DNA of 64,000 bases from Actinobacteria bacterium OV450. Lineage in GTDB: Bacteria; Actinomycetota; Actinomycetes; Streptomycetales; Streptomycetaceae. Shown in pieces: positions 49,273 to 57,398 of the stretch. The stretch spans positions 1-64,000 of the forward strand of contig LJCW01000253.1 of assembly GCA_001298555.1 (NCBI GenBank), given 5' to 3'. The position numbers and the translations under genes were made by a program. Position 1 is the stretch's first letter; the number at the start of each line of letters is the position of its first letter. Below the pieces are notes generated by a model that saw nothing but the letters and a program-made list of their open reading frames with translations, did no database searches and was not told where the DNA came from.

Positions 49273-49291
49273 CCTTAAGGCAGCCTTAAGG
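49273..49291. promoter_or_regulatory. Two CCTTAAGG palindromes one helical turn apart
   Basis: CCTTAAGG at 49273-49280 and again at 49284-49291, centre to centre 11 bases, in the spacer upstream of the RsbW-like gene. TTAA-containing 8-mers are rare in such DNA, so a protein-binding site is plausible. Confidence 0.4.
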
Positions 49292-49474
49292 GGATGCGGG
49301 GATCCACTCGCGGTGATCTTCCGGGAGCGCTGGGTCATCGCAGATCAGGGTGGTCCCGCAACCGTCCGGTTGCCTTGCGCATATGACGGGACGCCCCTTC
49401 GGAATGGGCTATTCCGGGGGGTGTTTTCCCGCGGAACGGCCCGGACGGGAGCACCGGCCGTCCATGATGGGTGC

Positions 49475-49978
49475 ATGGCGGGCCTGGAGGGTGTGGAACA
49501 GCCGCGGCAGCGCAGCAGCGCTTCCGCCGTACGGCTGACGGCGGCTCTTGAGGACGAACAGGGTCTCAAGGCGCTGGAGTTGTACGGGAACCCGGCTGAG
49601 GTGGAAGTGACACTGCCGTCCATGCCGGAATCAGCGAGCACGGCCCGCCGGCTCGCCCAGTACGTGGTGATCCGCTTCTGGGGCTTCTCCCCGCAGGTTT
49701 CCGAGCACACCGTCCTGCTCGTCTCGGAGCTTGTCGGCAACGCCGTGCGCCACACCGGCGCCCGCTCCTTCGGCTTACGGATGCACCGGCGGCGCGGCTG
49801 GATCCGCGTCGAGGTGCGAGACCCCTCGCGCGGACTGCCGTGCCTGATGCCGGTCCATGAACTGGACACCACCGGCCGCGGCCTCTTCCTCGTCGACAAG
49901 CTGTCCGACCGCTGGGGCGCCGACCTGCTGCCGCGCGGCAAGATCACCTGGTTCGAGATGCGCGTGGCCGACCGCTGA
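49475..49978 (+). CDS. RsbW-like ATP-binding protein (anti-sigma-factor-type kinase)
   Basis: 167 residues from ATG 49475 (MAGLEGVEQPR); the ribosome binding site is weak. HATPase_c fold: N box LLVSELVGNAVRHTGA, G1-type VEVRDPSRG and G2-type TTGRGLFLVDKLSDRWG motifs. Such proteins bind sigma factors or anti-anti-sigma partners; none is next to it. The leucine codon of SFGLRM (49775-49777) is TTA, so translation should depend on the developmental tRNA of bldA. Upstream spacing contains two CCTTAAGG palindromes. Confidence 0.9.
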   Translation: MAGLEGVEQPRQRSSASAVRLTAALEDEQGLKALELYGNPAEVEVTLPSMPESASTARRLAQYVVIRFWGFSPQVSEHTVLLVSELVGNAVRHTGARSFGLRMHRRRGWIRVEVRDPSRGLPCLMPVHELDTTGRGLFLVDKLSDRWGADLLPRGKITWFEMRVADR

Positions 49979-50011
49979 TCCCGCTGCTGCCGCACCCCCC
50001 CCGGAAATGCC

Positions 50012-50053
50012 TGAAGCCCCCGGTCGCCGTGATGGGGCGTCGTGGGGGCTTCA
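50012..50053 (+). terminator. Hairpin terminator after the RsbW-like gene
   Basis: Ten-base arms TGAAGCCCCC (50012-50021) and GGGGGCTTCA (50044-50053), 34 bases after the stop. Confidence 0.8.
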
Positions 50054-50379
50054 TGGGTGCGCCGAGGATCGAAGGGGGTGTGATCCTCGGCGTGGCGACT
50101 TCGCTCGGGTCAATGGGGAAGCCGTGATTCCGACTATGGCAGACGGGCGACCAAACGCCAAAAGTCCCAAGTTGGACATAAGTGTGTAAATGCTAAGAGT
50201 TTCCATCTAAATCCTAGGTGAGGTGGGCCACTCACCTCGTAATCGATGAATAAATATCCACTGCTCTGTGTGATTCGTTGATCAGATAGCGGACACTCCC
50301 TCATCCGGGTGGACTCCGGCGAAGGTCCCGAATGGGGTCAATCGTTATCTTCCATGGCATCCACCCCTTAAATGGGCAG
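50054..50379. promoter_or_regulatory. AT-rich upstream region of the deacetylase-fold operon
   Basis: About 325 bases without a gene. From about 50120 to 50340 base composition is far lower in GC than the rest of the window, with stretches such as GATGAATAAATATCC. It holds a dyad AGGTGAG/CTCACCT at 50216-50222 and 50231-50237 and a small GTCC-CAAGTT-GGAC dyad at 50164-50177. Likely the promoter and operator zone for the following gene pair. Confidence 0.5.
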
Positions 50380-51159
50380 GTGCTCTGCTACCCGGACCGC
50401 CGATCCGCCCTCCTCGCCGGTGCGGGGGTCGCCGCCGGCGCCTTCACCGCCGCCTGCGGCACGGGCGCCCCCGCGCCCGCCGCCCCGCCCACCAAGGCGG
50501 CGCCGGCGAAACCCGCCCCCGTCCGGCCCGCGGCGGCCCCCCGCCGGTTCCCCGGCCAGCCCACCGAGATCGCACACGGTCCGCGCGACCGCCCCCGTGT
50601 CGCCCTCACCTTCCACGGCAACGGCGACCCCGCCACCGCCCGGGCCGTGCTGGCCGAGGCCGAGAGGGCGGGCGCGCGGGTCACCGTACTGGCGATCGGC
50701 AGCTGGCTCGACGCCCACCCCGACATGGCCCGCCGCATCCTGGACGGCGGCCACGAACTCGGCAACCACACCCAGCGCCACCTCGCGATCAACACCATGC
50801 CCGAGGCGGAGGCCTACGCCGAGATCACCGGCTGCGCGCAGCGCCTCAAGCGGCTCACCGGCTCCATCGGCACCTGGTTCCGGCCCTCCGGGACCCAGTA
50901 CGCCACCCCGCTCGTCCAGCGCCTCGCCCAGCGCGCCGGCTACCCGCACGTCCTCTCGTACGACGTGGACTCCCTCGACTTCACCTCGCCCGGTGCCGCG
51001 GCCGTCATCCGCACCGTCACCGGGACGATCCAAGGCGGATCGGTGGTGAGCCTGCACTTCGGCTACGCGGACACGGTCGACGCGATGCCGCCCCTCCTCG
51101 AAGAACTCGCGCGCCGCAAGATGCGCGCGGTGACCACCACGGAGCTGCTGACCTCATGA
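50380..51159 (+). CDS. NodB-fold (polysaccharide deacetylase-like) lipoprotein with altered motif 1
   Basis: 259 residues from GTG 50380, which gives a short signal with DRRSALLAGAG (twin-arginine-like) and lipobox TAAC-GT; an ATG at 50332 would add 16 residues. After a Pro/Ala linker, the NodB domain starts with VALTFHGNGDP instead of TFDDGP, so the usual catalytic Asp pair is absent. Motif 2 NHTQRH, motif 3 FRPSGTQY, motif 4 YDVDSLDF and motif 5 VSLHFG remain. It may use another base or only bind glycans. TGA overlaps the ATG of the next gene (ATGA). Confidence 0.85.
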   Translation: MLCYPDRRSALLAGAGVAAGAFTAACGTGAPAPAAPPTKAAPAKPAPVRPAAAPRRFPGQPTEIAHGPRDRPRVALTFHGNGDPATARAVLAEAERAGARVTVLAIGSWLDAHPDMARRILDGGHELGNHTQRHLAINTMPEAEAYAEITGCAQRLKRLTGSIGTWFRPSGTQYATPLVQRLAQRAGYPHVLSYDVDSLDFTSPGAAAVIRTVTGTIQGGSVVSLHFGYADTVDAMPPLLEELARRKMRAVTTTELLTS

Positions 51160-52349
51160 CGACCACCCGCCTTCCCCGGAAGGCCACCGTGCTGCTGGCC
51201 GGTCTGGTCCTCGCCGCCCTGGCCGGCTGCGGATCGGCCGACAAGGAGCCCGCCGAGGCGCTCGGCTCCGCCGCCGCGGCGGCCCGGCAGCCCGTCAAGG
51301 CCGTCCCGGCCGTACCCCCGGGCCTGGCCGGCATGCCGCCGCTCCTCGACCCGAACGACGTGTACGCGGCCGACCGGCCGAACCGCCTCTCCCCGGTCGT
51401 CAAGGACTTCCCGTCCCGCGTCTACGTGCCGAACACCACCTCCAACACGGTGTCCGTCATCGACCCGGCGACGTACAAGGTCATCGACACCATCCCGGTC
51501 GGCATCCAGCCCCAGCACGTCGTCCCGTCCTGGGACATGAAGACCCTGTGGGTCAACAACAACCGGGGCCACACGCTCACCCCGATCAACCCGGCCACCG
51601 GCCAGGCGGGCGAGCCCGTCGAGGTGCACGACCCGTACAACCTGTACTTCACGCCGAACGGGAAGTACGCGGTCGTGATGGCCTCCATGGACCGCGAGCT
51701 GGTCTTCCGCGACGCCCACACCATGAACCGGGTGAAGACGGTCCCGGTGTCCTGCTTCGGCGTCAACCACGCGGACTTCTCCGCCGACGGCCGCTACTTC
51801 ATCGTGAGCTGCGAGTTCTCCGGCGAACTCCTCAAGGTCGACACCGAGAGGATGGAGGTCGTCGCCCAGCAGAAGCTGCCCTTCGAGGGTGCGATGCCGC
51901 AGGACGTGAAGATCTCCCCGGACGGCAAGACGTTCTACGTCGCCGACATGATGGCGCACGGCATGTGGGTGCTCAGCGGCGACAAGTTCGACGTCCCCAA
52001 GCTGCTGCCCACCGGCAAGGGCACCCACGGCCTGTACGTCAGCCGCGACTCCAGGGAGATGTACATCTCCAACCGCGGCGAGGGCAGCATCTCCGTCTTC
52101 GACTTCAGGCAGAACAAGCTCACCAAGAAGTGGCGGCTGCCCGACGGCGGTAGCCCCGACATGGGCGGGGTCTCCGCCGACGGCAAGGTGCTCTGGCTGT
52201 CGGGCCGCTACAACTCCGAGGTCTACGCGATCGACACGGTCACCGGGCGGCAGCTCGCCAAGATCCCGGTGGGCGGCGGCCCGCACGGCCTGGCCGTCTA
52301 CCCGCAGCCCGGCCGCTACTCCCTCGGCCACACCGGCATCTTCCGGTAG
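51156..52349 (+). CDS. Beta-propeller lipoprotein (YVTN/lactonase-like)
   Basis: 397 residues. Signal peptide with lipobox LAGC-GS at about residue 24. After a linker, seven-bladed YVTN-type propeller repeats run from about 85 to 390 (VYVPNTTSNTVSVIDPATYK, YFTPNGKYAVV, KISPDGKTFYVAD, MYISNRGEGSISVFD). No enzyme motif is evident; such proteins act in redox, ligand binding or scaffolding outside the cell. Coupled by a 4-base ATGA overlap to the NodB-fold gene, so the two products probably act together. Confidence 0.88.
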   Translation: MTTTRLPRKATVLLAGLVLAALAGCGSADKEPAEALGSAAAAARQPVKAVPAVPPGLAGMPPLLDPNDVYAADRPNRLSPVVKDFPSRVYVPNTTSNTVSVIDPATYKVIDTIPVGIQPQHVVPSWDMKTLWVNNNRGHTLTPINPATGQAGEPVEVHDPYNLYFTPNGKYAVVMASMDRELVFRDAHTMNRVKTVPVSCFGVNHADFSADGRYFIVSCEFSGELLKVDTERMEVVAQQKLPFEGAMPQDVKISPDGKTFYVADMMAHGMWVLSGDKFDVPKLLPTGKGTHGLYVSRDSREMYISNRGEGSISVFDFRQNKLTKKWRLPDGGSPDMGGVSADGKVLWLSGRYNSEVYAIDTVTGRQLAKIPVGGGPHGLAVYPQPGRYSLGHTGIFR

Positions 52350-52437
52350 TCCCCGGCACCGGGACCCGCGGCGGGGGCGGGGTCCGGCTGCCGCTACCCT
52401 TGGCCGGTCAACAAGCACCGAGAAGGGGTGGATCCCA

Positions 52438-52650
52438 GTGGCTGACATCGAGAGCGCGCGGGCGACGTTCGGCAAGTTCGACGCGGACGGTGACGGCTTC
52501 GTCACGGCGGACGAGTACAGCGCGGCCATGAAGGCGATGGGCGACGCCTACGTCACCGCCGCCGTCGCCGACGCCGTCATCGCCTCCAAGGACACCAACG
52601 GCGACGGCCTCATGAGCTTCGACGAGTTCTGGGCCTCCCTGAACAAGTAA
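52438..52650 (+). CDS. Small EF-hand calcium-binding protein
   Basis: 70 residues from GTG 52438 with AAGGGG upstream. Two complete EF-hand loops, DADGDGFVTADEY (about 16-28) and DTNGDGLMSFDEF (about 52-64), each with Asp/Asn/Gly ligands and the closing Glu. Calmodulin-like, cytosolic; probably a calcium buffer or sensor in development. No partner is encoded next to it. Confidence 0.93.
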   Translation: MADIESARATFGKFDADGDGFVTADEYSAAMKAMGDAYVTAAVADAVIASKDTNGDGLMSFDEFWASLNK

Positions 52651-52690
52651 GCCCCGCACCCGCCCCGGCCGCTGCCCGGGGAGGGGCCCG

Positions 52691-52731
52691 AAGCCCCCGC
52701 CACGCCCTCCCGTCGGGCGCCGCGGGGGCTT
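52691..52731. terminator. Bidirectional hairpin terminator
   Basis: AAGCCCCCGC (52691-52700) and GCGGGGGCTT (52722-52731) form a perfect stem between the EF-hand gene and the convergent PadR gene. Confidence 0.8.
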
Positions 52732-52771
52732 TGCGCTGCCCGCCCGCGCCCGGCGGGAGGGCCGGCCGGGC

Positions 52772-53341
52772 TCAGGGGGTGCCCCCGGGGGTCCCGCCCG
52801 TCGGCCGCGTCATGTCCTCGACCTCGGCCAGGGCCTCCTCCAGCCAGCGCAGCCAGAACGTCTCCAGGCCGACGCCGCCGTGCAGCACCAGCCGGCGCAG
52901 CCGGTCCTCGTCGGAGTCCCGCCCCGGTGGGAAGTCCCTCTCCTCGATGGCCTCGTAGACGGCCAGCTGCCGGCGGTGCAGGTCCAGATGGCGCCGCAGC
53001 TCCCCGGCCAGCCCGTGCGGGCCCACCACGGCGGCCGCCCGGATCCGCAGCAGCAGCGGATCCCGGATGGCCTTCGGGTCCTGGCTCTCGCCGACCCATC
53101 GCGCGAGCTCCGCGCTGCCCGCCGCGAGCACCTCGTACTGCTTCTTCTGCCCCCGGACGGGCACCTCGCTGGGCAGTGCCCGGATCAGCCCGGCCTCCTC
53201 CAGCCGGCCCAGCTCGCGGTAGATCTGCTGGTGCGTCGCGGACCAGAAGTACCCGATCGACTTGTCGAACCGCCGCGTCAGCTCCAGCCCCGACGAGGGC
53301 TTCTCCAGCAGGGCGGTGAGGATGGCGTGCGGCAGCGACAT
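52772..53341 (-). CDS. PadR-family transcriptional regulator
   Basis: 189 residues. Winged helix at about 1-85: AILTALLEKPSSGLELTRRF, FWSATHQQIYRELGRLEEAG, QKKQYEVLAAG; then a helical Vir-type C-terminal domain (about 100-175) for dimerisation. Usually a repressor of stress or efflux genes; no obvious target gene is adjacent on the same side. It is divergent from the lipoprotein gene at 53632 by 290 bases. Confidence 0.9.
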   Translation of the reverse strand: MSLPHAILTALLEKPSSGLELTRRFDKSIGYFWSATHQQIYRELGRLEEAGLIRALPSEVPVRGQKKQYEVLAAGSAELARWVGESQDPKAIRDPLLLRIRAAAVVGPHGLAGELRRHLDLHRRQLAVYEAIEERDFPPGRDSDEDRLRRLVLHGGVGLETFWLRWLEEALAEVEDMTRPTGGTPGGTP

Positions 53342-53631
53342 GCGGCCATCCTAGGGAGCCGGCCGGCGGCGGCCCGCCGGGAGCGGCCCCGGCGGGTGGG
53401 CGCGGAGGGTGGGCTCCGACTCCGTGGAACGCATAGCACAAGCCGGACATTGGGGTGCGGGTTTCACCAAACATTTCCCATCGCGCGGCAAAGAGTTCGC
53501 CGGACCCTTGCCCTGCGGGTGGCGGCTCGATGTGATGCGCGAGTCCCGTCGCTGAACGGGACGTTCCGCTTATTCGTGCGGCACGGACGACCGGGCCGCA
53601 CGGCATCCGAACATCGAGGTCGAGCCACACC
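53342..53631. promoter_or_regulatory. Divergent spacer PadR / lipoprotein
   Basis: 290 bases, no gene seen. A stem GTCCCGT/ACGGGAC (53543-53562) lies about 70 bases before the lipoprotein start and may be in its leader. No PadR-type ATGT-ACAT dyad was recognised. Confidence 0.35.
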
Positions 53632-54357
53632 GTGCGTCAGACATCCCCCGTCGTCAGCCTTCTCGCCGTCGCGGCGCTTCCGCTCGCGCTGACCGCCTGC
53701 TCCTCTCCCGCCCCGAAGAACGCCGCGCCGGCCCCGGCCTCCGCTTCCGCCGCCGCGGCCGCGCCGTCGGCCGACCCCGACAAGGGCCTGCTGACCGGGA
53801 AGCAGCTCAAGGCCGCGCTCGCACCCGCCTCGTTCTTCGCGCCCGGCTTCACCGCCGAGCCCGCGGACGCGCGCGACACCGGCACCACGTACCGGCTGCC
53901 GGCCACCGCCGACGTGCCCCAGCCCGACTGCACCAAGCTCGGCGGGACGTCGTGGACGGACATCACCGGGATCAGCGGCGTGTCGTTCGCCCAGGACGCG
54001 TACGTCAACAAGAACTCCTCCGAGGAGTTCGCCCAGGAGATCGACGTCTACCGCGACACCACCGCGACGACCGTGCTCGACGCGCTCGGCCAGATCTCCA
54101 AGGCCTGCCCGAGCTACTCCGACGAGGCGACCCACAGCACGGTGACGGTCACCGAGAAGCCCCTGACCGGCATCGGTGACGGCGCGTGGGCCATTACGGA
54201 GACCAGCCCCGCCTGGCAGGGCGGCACCACGCTCGTGGCCGCGCGGGTCGGCACCTCGGTGGTGACCGTGCTGGTCAGCAGCAGCTCCGACAAGGGCCTG
54301 ACCGGTGCGACCAAGCTGACGAACCAGCTGGTGGGAGCCCTCAAGGGCAAGGCCTGA
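53632..54357 (+). CDS. Lipoprotein with a sensor-like domain
   Basis: 241 residues from GTG 53632. Lipobox LTAC-SS at about residue 23, a Pro/Ala/Ser linker to about 48, then one domain of about 190 residues with two cysteines (PDCTKLG and KACPSYS) in the places used for a disulfide by PknH-type sensor/LppX-like folds. Function unknown; outer face of the membrane. The 22-base terminator hairpin starts 15 bases after its stop. Confidence 0.8.
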   Translation: MRQTSPVVSLLAVAALPLALTACSSPAPKNAAPAPASASAAAAAPSADPDKGLLTGKQLKAALAPASFFAPGFTAEPADARDTGTTYRLPATADVPQPDCTKLGGTSWTDITGISGVSFAQDAYVNKNSSEEFAQEIDVYRDTTATTVLDALGQISKACPSYSDEATHSTVTVTEKPLTGIGDGAWAITETSPAWQGGTTLVAARVGTSVVTVLVSSSSDKGLTGATKLTNQLVGALKGKA

Positions 54358-54371
54358 CGACGGCCGCCCCG

Positions 54372-54426
54372 CCAGGGGCCTGCCCCTGGGATCAGGCCGG
54401 GCCCGATCCCAGGGGCAGGCCCCTGG
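54372..54426. terminator. Perfect 22-base inverted repeat, shared terminator overlapping cbiO end
   Basis: Arms 54372-54393 and 54405-54426 are perfect reverse complements around an 11-base loop. The stop of cbiO (54392-54394) is at the loop edge and the right arm encodes its last residues, so the hairpin is partly coding. It separates the plus-strand lipoprotein gene from the minus-strand cobalt operon. Confidence 0.85.
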
Positions 54427-55243
54427 CCCAGTCGGCGAGGGCTTCCGGGGTCTTCGGGCCGGGCGCGGCGGCCGGCAGGAGGCCGTGCGAGCGCAGGAAC
54501 GCCGTCACCGCCGGGGACCATGCCTGGCGCAGGCCCGCCGATGCCAGCAGCTCCGGGTCCGACAGCAGGGCCTGCGCCGGCCCGGTGCGGATGCCCGACG
54601 GGGTCAGGACCGCCGCGTCGTCGGCCCAGCGGACCGCCAGGTCGACGTCGTGCGTCGCCATCACCACCGTCGTGCCGGCCGAGCGCAGCCCCGCCAGGAC
54701 GTCCAGCAGGCGTTCCTGGCCGTCCGGGTCCAGACCCGCCGTCGGCTCGTCCAGGATCAGCACCCGCGGAGCCATCGCCACCGCGCCCGCGATCGCCGCG
54801 CGCTTGCGCTGCCCGTACGAGAGCAGGTGCGTCGGGCGGTCGCGCAGTGCCGTGATGTCCAGTGCGGCGAGTGCCTCGTCCACCCGCTCCCGCACCTCCG
54901 CGGCGGGCAGCCCGAGGTTCACCGGACCGAACGACACGTCCTGTTCCACCGACGCCGCGAACAGCTGGTCGTCCGGGTCCTGGACCACCAGCTGCACGGC
55001 CGTCCGCAGCCGGGTCAGTCCCGCCCGGTCGTACGAGACCGCCGCGCCGTCGAGGCGCAGCGCCCCCGAGCCCGGCCGCAGGCCACCGCTCAGCAGCCGC
55101 ATCAGCGTGGTCTTGCCGCTGCCGTTGCGGCCCAGCAGGACCAGCGCCCGGTCCGGCGTGATGGCGAAGTCCACGCCGGACAGGACCGCCGGGCCGTCCT
55201 CGTACGCGTAGCCCGCGCCGGCCAGTTCCACCAACGGGTTCAC
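54392..55243 (-). CDS. cbiO: Cobalt ECF/ABC transporter ATP-binding protein
   Basis: 283 residues. GTG 55241-55243 overlaps the cbiQ stop by four bases. P-loop LGRNGSGKTTLMRL, Q-loop VVQDPDDQLFA, signature LLSYGQRKRAAIAG (SYGQ variant), Walker B VLILDEPTAGLDP and switch His MATHDVDLA are all present. It powers uptake of cobalt with CbiMNQ. The last codons lie in the terminator hairpin. Confidence 0.95.
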   Translation of the reverse strand: MNPLVELAGAGYAYEDGPAVLSGVDFAITPDRALVLLGRNGSGKTTLMRLLSGGLRPGSGALRLDGAAVSYDRAGLTRLRTAVQLVVQDPDDQLFAASVEQDVSFGPVNLGLPAAEVRERVDEALAALDITALRDRPTHLLSYGQRKRAAIAGAVAMAPRVLILDEPTAGLDPDGQERLLDVLAGLRSAGTTVVMATHDVDLAVRWADDAAVLTPSGIRTGPAQALLSDPELLASAGLRQAWSPAVTAFLRSHGLLPAAAPGPKTPEALADWARGLPLGSGPA

Positions 55244-55989
55244 AGGTACAGCCCCTTCAGGGTGAGAGTCAGGGTGATCAGGGCCGCCAGCAGCGCCCCC
55301 GACGCCGCCACGAACCGCCACGACAGGGCCGCCTCGGGCACGAGGACCCGCAGGGCGCCGTCGTAGCCGCGCCCGGCCAGGCCCACCTGGAGCCGCGCCG
55401 CACGATCGAAGGCCCGTACGAACGAGGTCGCGGCGAGCCCGGCCAGCGAACGCCACACCGCGGCGCGCCCGGCCTGGCCCAGACGGGCCGCCTGGGCGCG
55501 CCGTACCTGCGCCATGGAATCCAGCAGCAGGAAGCCGATCCGGTACATGACCAGGGCCACGTCCACCACCGGCGCCGGCACCCCGGCCCGGACGAGCCTC
55601 GGCAGGACGTCCGAGACCGGGGTGGTGAACGCGAACAGCAGCACGCCGAGCGAAGCCGCCGAGGTCCGCAGCAGGAGCTCCGCGGCCTGCCGGGGGCCGT
55701 CGGGCGCGAGCGAGACGAACCCGGCCGGCCCGCCGACGGAGACCAGCAGGGGCAGCGCCCCGGTGAAGCAGAAGCCCAGCGGGATCCGGAACGCCCGCCA
55801 CAGCTGCCGCCCGGCCACACCGGCCGGGCCGAGGAGCACGGCGAGCGTCGCCGCGGTGACCAGCGGCCCGCCGGGCCAGGGCGGCAGGCACACGGCGGTG
55901 ACCGTCAGCCCGAGCCCCAGCAGGGCCTTCTCCAGCGGATGGCGCCGGCGCCAGCGGCTGCCGTGCGCCGCCACGTCGATCGGGAGCAC
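55240..55989 (-). CDS. cbiQ: Cobalt transporter transmembrane component
   Basis: 249 residues from GTG 55987-55989. ECF T-component: LPIDVAAHGSRWRRRHPLEK at the N-terminus, five or so membrane helices, and the conserved coupling region with FVRAFDRAARLQVGLAGRGYDG (the ARG motif). Three bases after the cbiN stop and overlapping cbiO by four. Confidence 0.93.
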   Translation of the reverse strand: MLPIDVAAHGSRWRRRHPLEKALLGLGLTVTAVCLPPWPGGPLVTAATLAVLLGPAGVAGRQLWRAFRIPLGFCFTGALPLLVSVGGPAGFVSLAPDGPRQAAELLLRTSAASLGVLLFAFTTPVSDVLPRLVRAGVPAPVVDVALVMYRIGFLLLDSMAQVRRAQAARLGQAGRAAVWRSLAGLAATSFVRAFDRAARLQVGLAGRGYDGALRVLVPEAALSWRFVAASGALLAALITLTLTLKGLYL

Positions 55990-55992
55990 CGC

Positions 55993-56367
55993 CTACGACT
56001 CCGCGGCGGCGCGGTCGGCGGCGGTGGCGCAGGGGTCGGCGCCGGCGGCGGCAGCCGTCGCCGCGGCCGCGCCCTGCCGGCGGCCCTTGCGGACGCCGAA
56101 GTAGTACGCGAGCACGCCCGCGCCGAGTGCCGCCTGGAGGGCGAACAGCGCCGACTCCACCTCCGCGGAGGGGGGTTCGTACAGCGGCGAGAACCACGGC
56201 TCGTAGTCCGGCTTCAGTTCGGTGATCGCCGCCTCCGCCTGGGCGTCGGCGCCCGCGAACGGCTCCTCCTTGCCCTCACCCAGGCCCAGCGCGAGCGGGA
56301 GCACGGCCAGGGCGGCCACCAGGAGCAGCAACAGGCCGTTGATCTTCGTGTTCCGGTTCACGGCCAT
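55993..56367 (-). CDS. cbiN: Cobalt transport protein CbiN
   Basis: 124 residues; ATG 56365-56367 shares one base with the cbiM stop (TGATG). Two helices (about 11-28 and about 75-92) with an extracytoplasmic segment LKPDYEPWFSPLYEPPS between them; GVRKGRRQ follows the second. The Ala-rich tail is longer than usual. CbiN assists CbiM in metal loading. Confidence 0.9.
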   Translation of the reverse strand: MAVNRNTKINGLLLLLVAALAVLPLALGLGEGKEEPFAGADAQAEAAITELKPDYEPWFSPLYEPPSAEVESALFALQAALGAGVLAYYFGVRKGRRQGAAAATAAAAGADPCATAADRAAAES

Positions 56368-57062
56368 CAGAGCGCCGCCGCCTTCCGCTCGCCGCGGGCG
56401 ACCGGCTTTGCGACGCCCAGCCGGACCAGGTCCGACGTGCTGGACTGCATCAGCAGCCGCATCACGAGCACCGTCAGCAGGCCCTCGCTCACCGCGAGCG
56501 GCACCTGCGTCACCGCGAAGATGCCCCCGAACTTCGCGAGGGCTCCGACGAACCCGCTGCCCGGGTCCGGGAACGCCAGCGCCAGCTGAACGGAGGTCAC
56601 GCAGTAGGTGACCAGGTCGGCGAAGAAGGCGCCGAAGAAGACGGTCACCATCAGCGGGACGTCGAAGCGCTTCAGCAGCAGGTAGACCCCGTACCCGGCC
56701 CAGGGGCCGGCGATCGCCATCGAGAAGACGTTCGCGCCCAGGGTGGTGAGCCCGCCGTGCGCGAGCAACAGGGCCTGGAAGAGCAGGGTGATGGTGCCGA
56801 GCACCGCCATGATCGGCGGCCGGAACAGGATCGCGCCGAGCCCGGTCCCGGTGGGGTGCGAGCAACTGCCCGTCACCGACGGGATCTTCAGCGCCGACAG
56901 GACGAACGTGAACGCCCCGGACGCCCCGAGCAGCAGCGTGCTCTCCGGGTTGGCCTTCACCTCACGGGTGAGGGCGCGGACACCGTGGACGACGAACGGA
57001 GCGGACGCGGCGCCCCAGGCGACCGCGTGCAAGGGGGGCAGGAACCCCTCGGCTATATGCAT
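56367..57062 (-). CDS. cbiM: Cobalt-binding S component CbiM
   Basis: 231 residues. Starts [10 protein letters not shown], where Met1 and His2 form the metal site of Cbi[20 protein letters not shown] carries further cobalt ligands. About seven helices. First gene of cbiMNQO; the cobalamin riboswitch lies just upstream, so the importer is expected to shut down when coenzyme B12 is plentiful. Confidence 0.96.
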   Translation of the reverse strand: MHIAEGFLPPLHAVAWGAASAPFVVHGVRALTREVKANPESTLLLGASGAFTFVLSALKIPSVTGSCSHPTGTGLGAILFRPPIMAVLGTITLLFQALLLAHGGLTTLGANVFSMAIAGPWAGYGVYLLLKRFDVPLMVTVFFGAFFADLVTYCVTSVQLALAFPDPGSGFVGALAKFGGIFAVTQVPLAVSEGLLTVLVMRLLMQSSTSDLVRLGVAKPVARGERKAAAL

Positions 57063-57099
57063 GACTGGGAGACCTCTCCAGCACCTCGTGGATGGACAA

Positions 57100-57285
57100 C
57101 GCGCCCCGGCCGGTCTCCTGGCTCACGGGTGCTGATGCCCTGGCTCCGCCTTCCCGGGCGGTGCGGAACCTCCCGCGCCGCCCAGTGGCTTCCTGTCGGA
57201 GTGGAGCCGGACTTCCCGTTCACAGTGGCGAGGGCCGCACCGGTTCTGCACCGGTTTCCCGAACACCAAGGCCCGTTGACCCTAG
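57100..57285 (-). ncRNA. Cobalamin riboswitch
   Basis: On the minus strand, about 40-220 bases before the cbiM ATG. The B12 box reads GAGCCAGGAGACCGGCC (57124 to 57108). Upstream are GCCACTGTGA and, further upstream, a GGTGCGGCC-type element and GAACCGGTGC. Order and spacing match RF00174-type riboswitches. It probably controls translation or early termination of cbiMNQO. Confidence 0.9.
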
Positions 57286-57398
57286 TCGGACGGACGGACC
57301 GGTACCAACCCGGTCCGAACGGGTGAGGTCCGCGGCGGCCGGCTCCGAACGGGTGCGGCCCGGTGGCGGCGCCACCCGCGGGCGCCCAGGCCGGCGCA

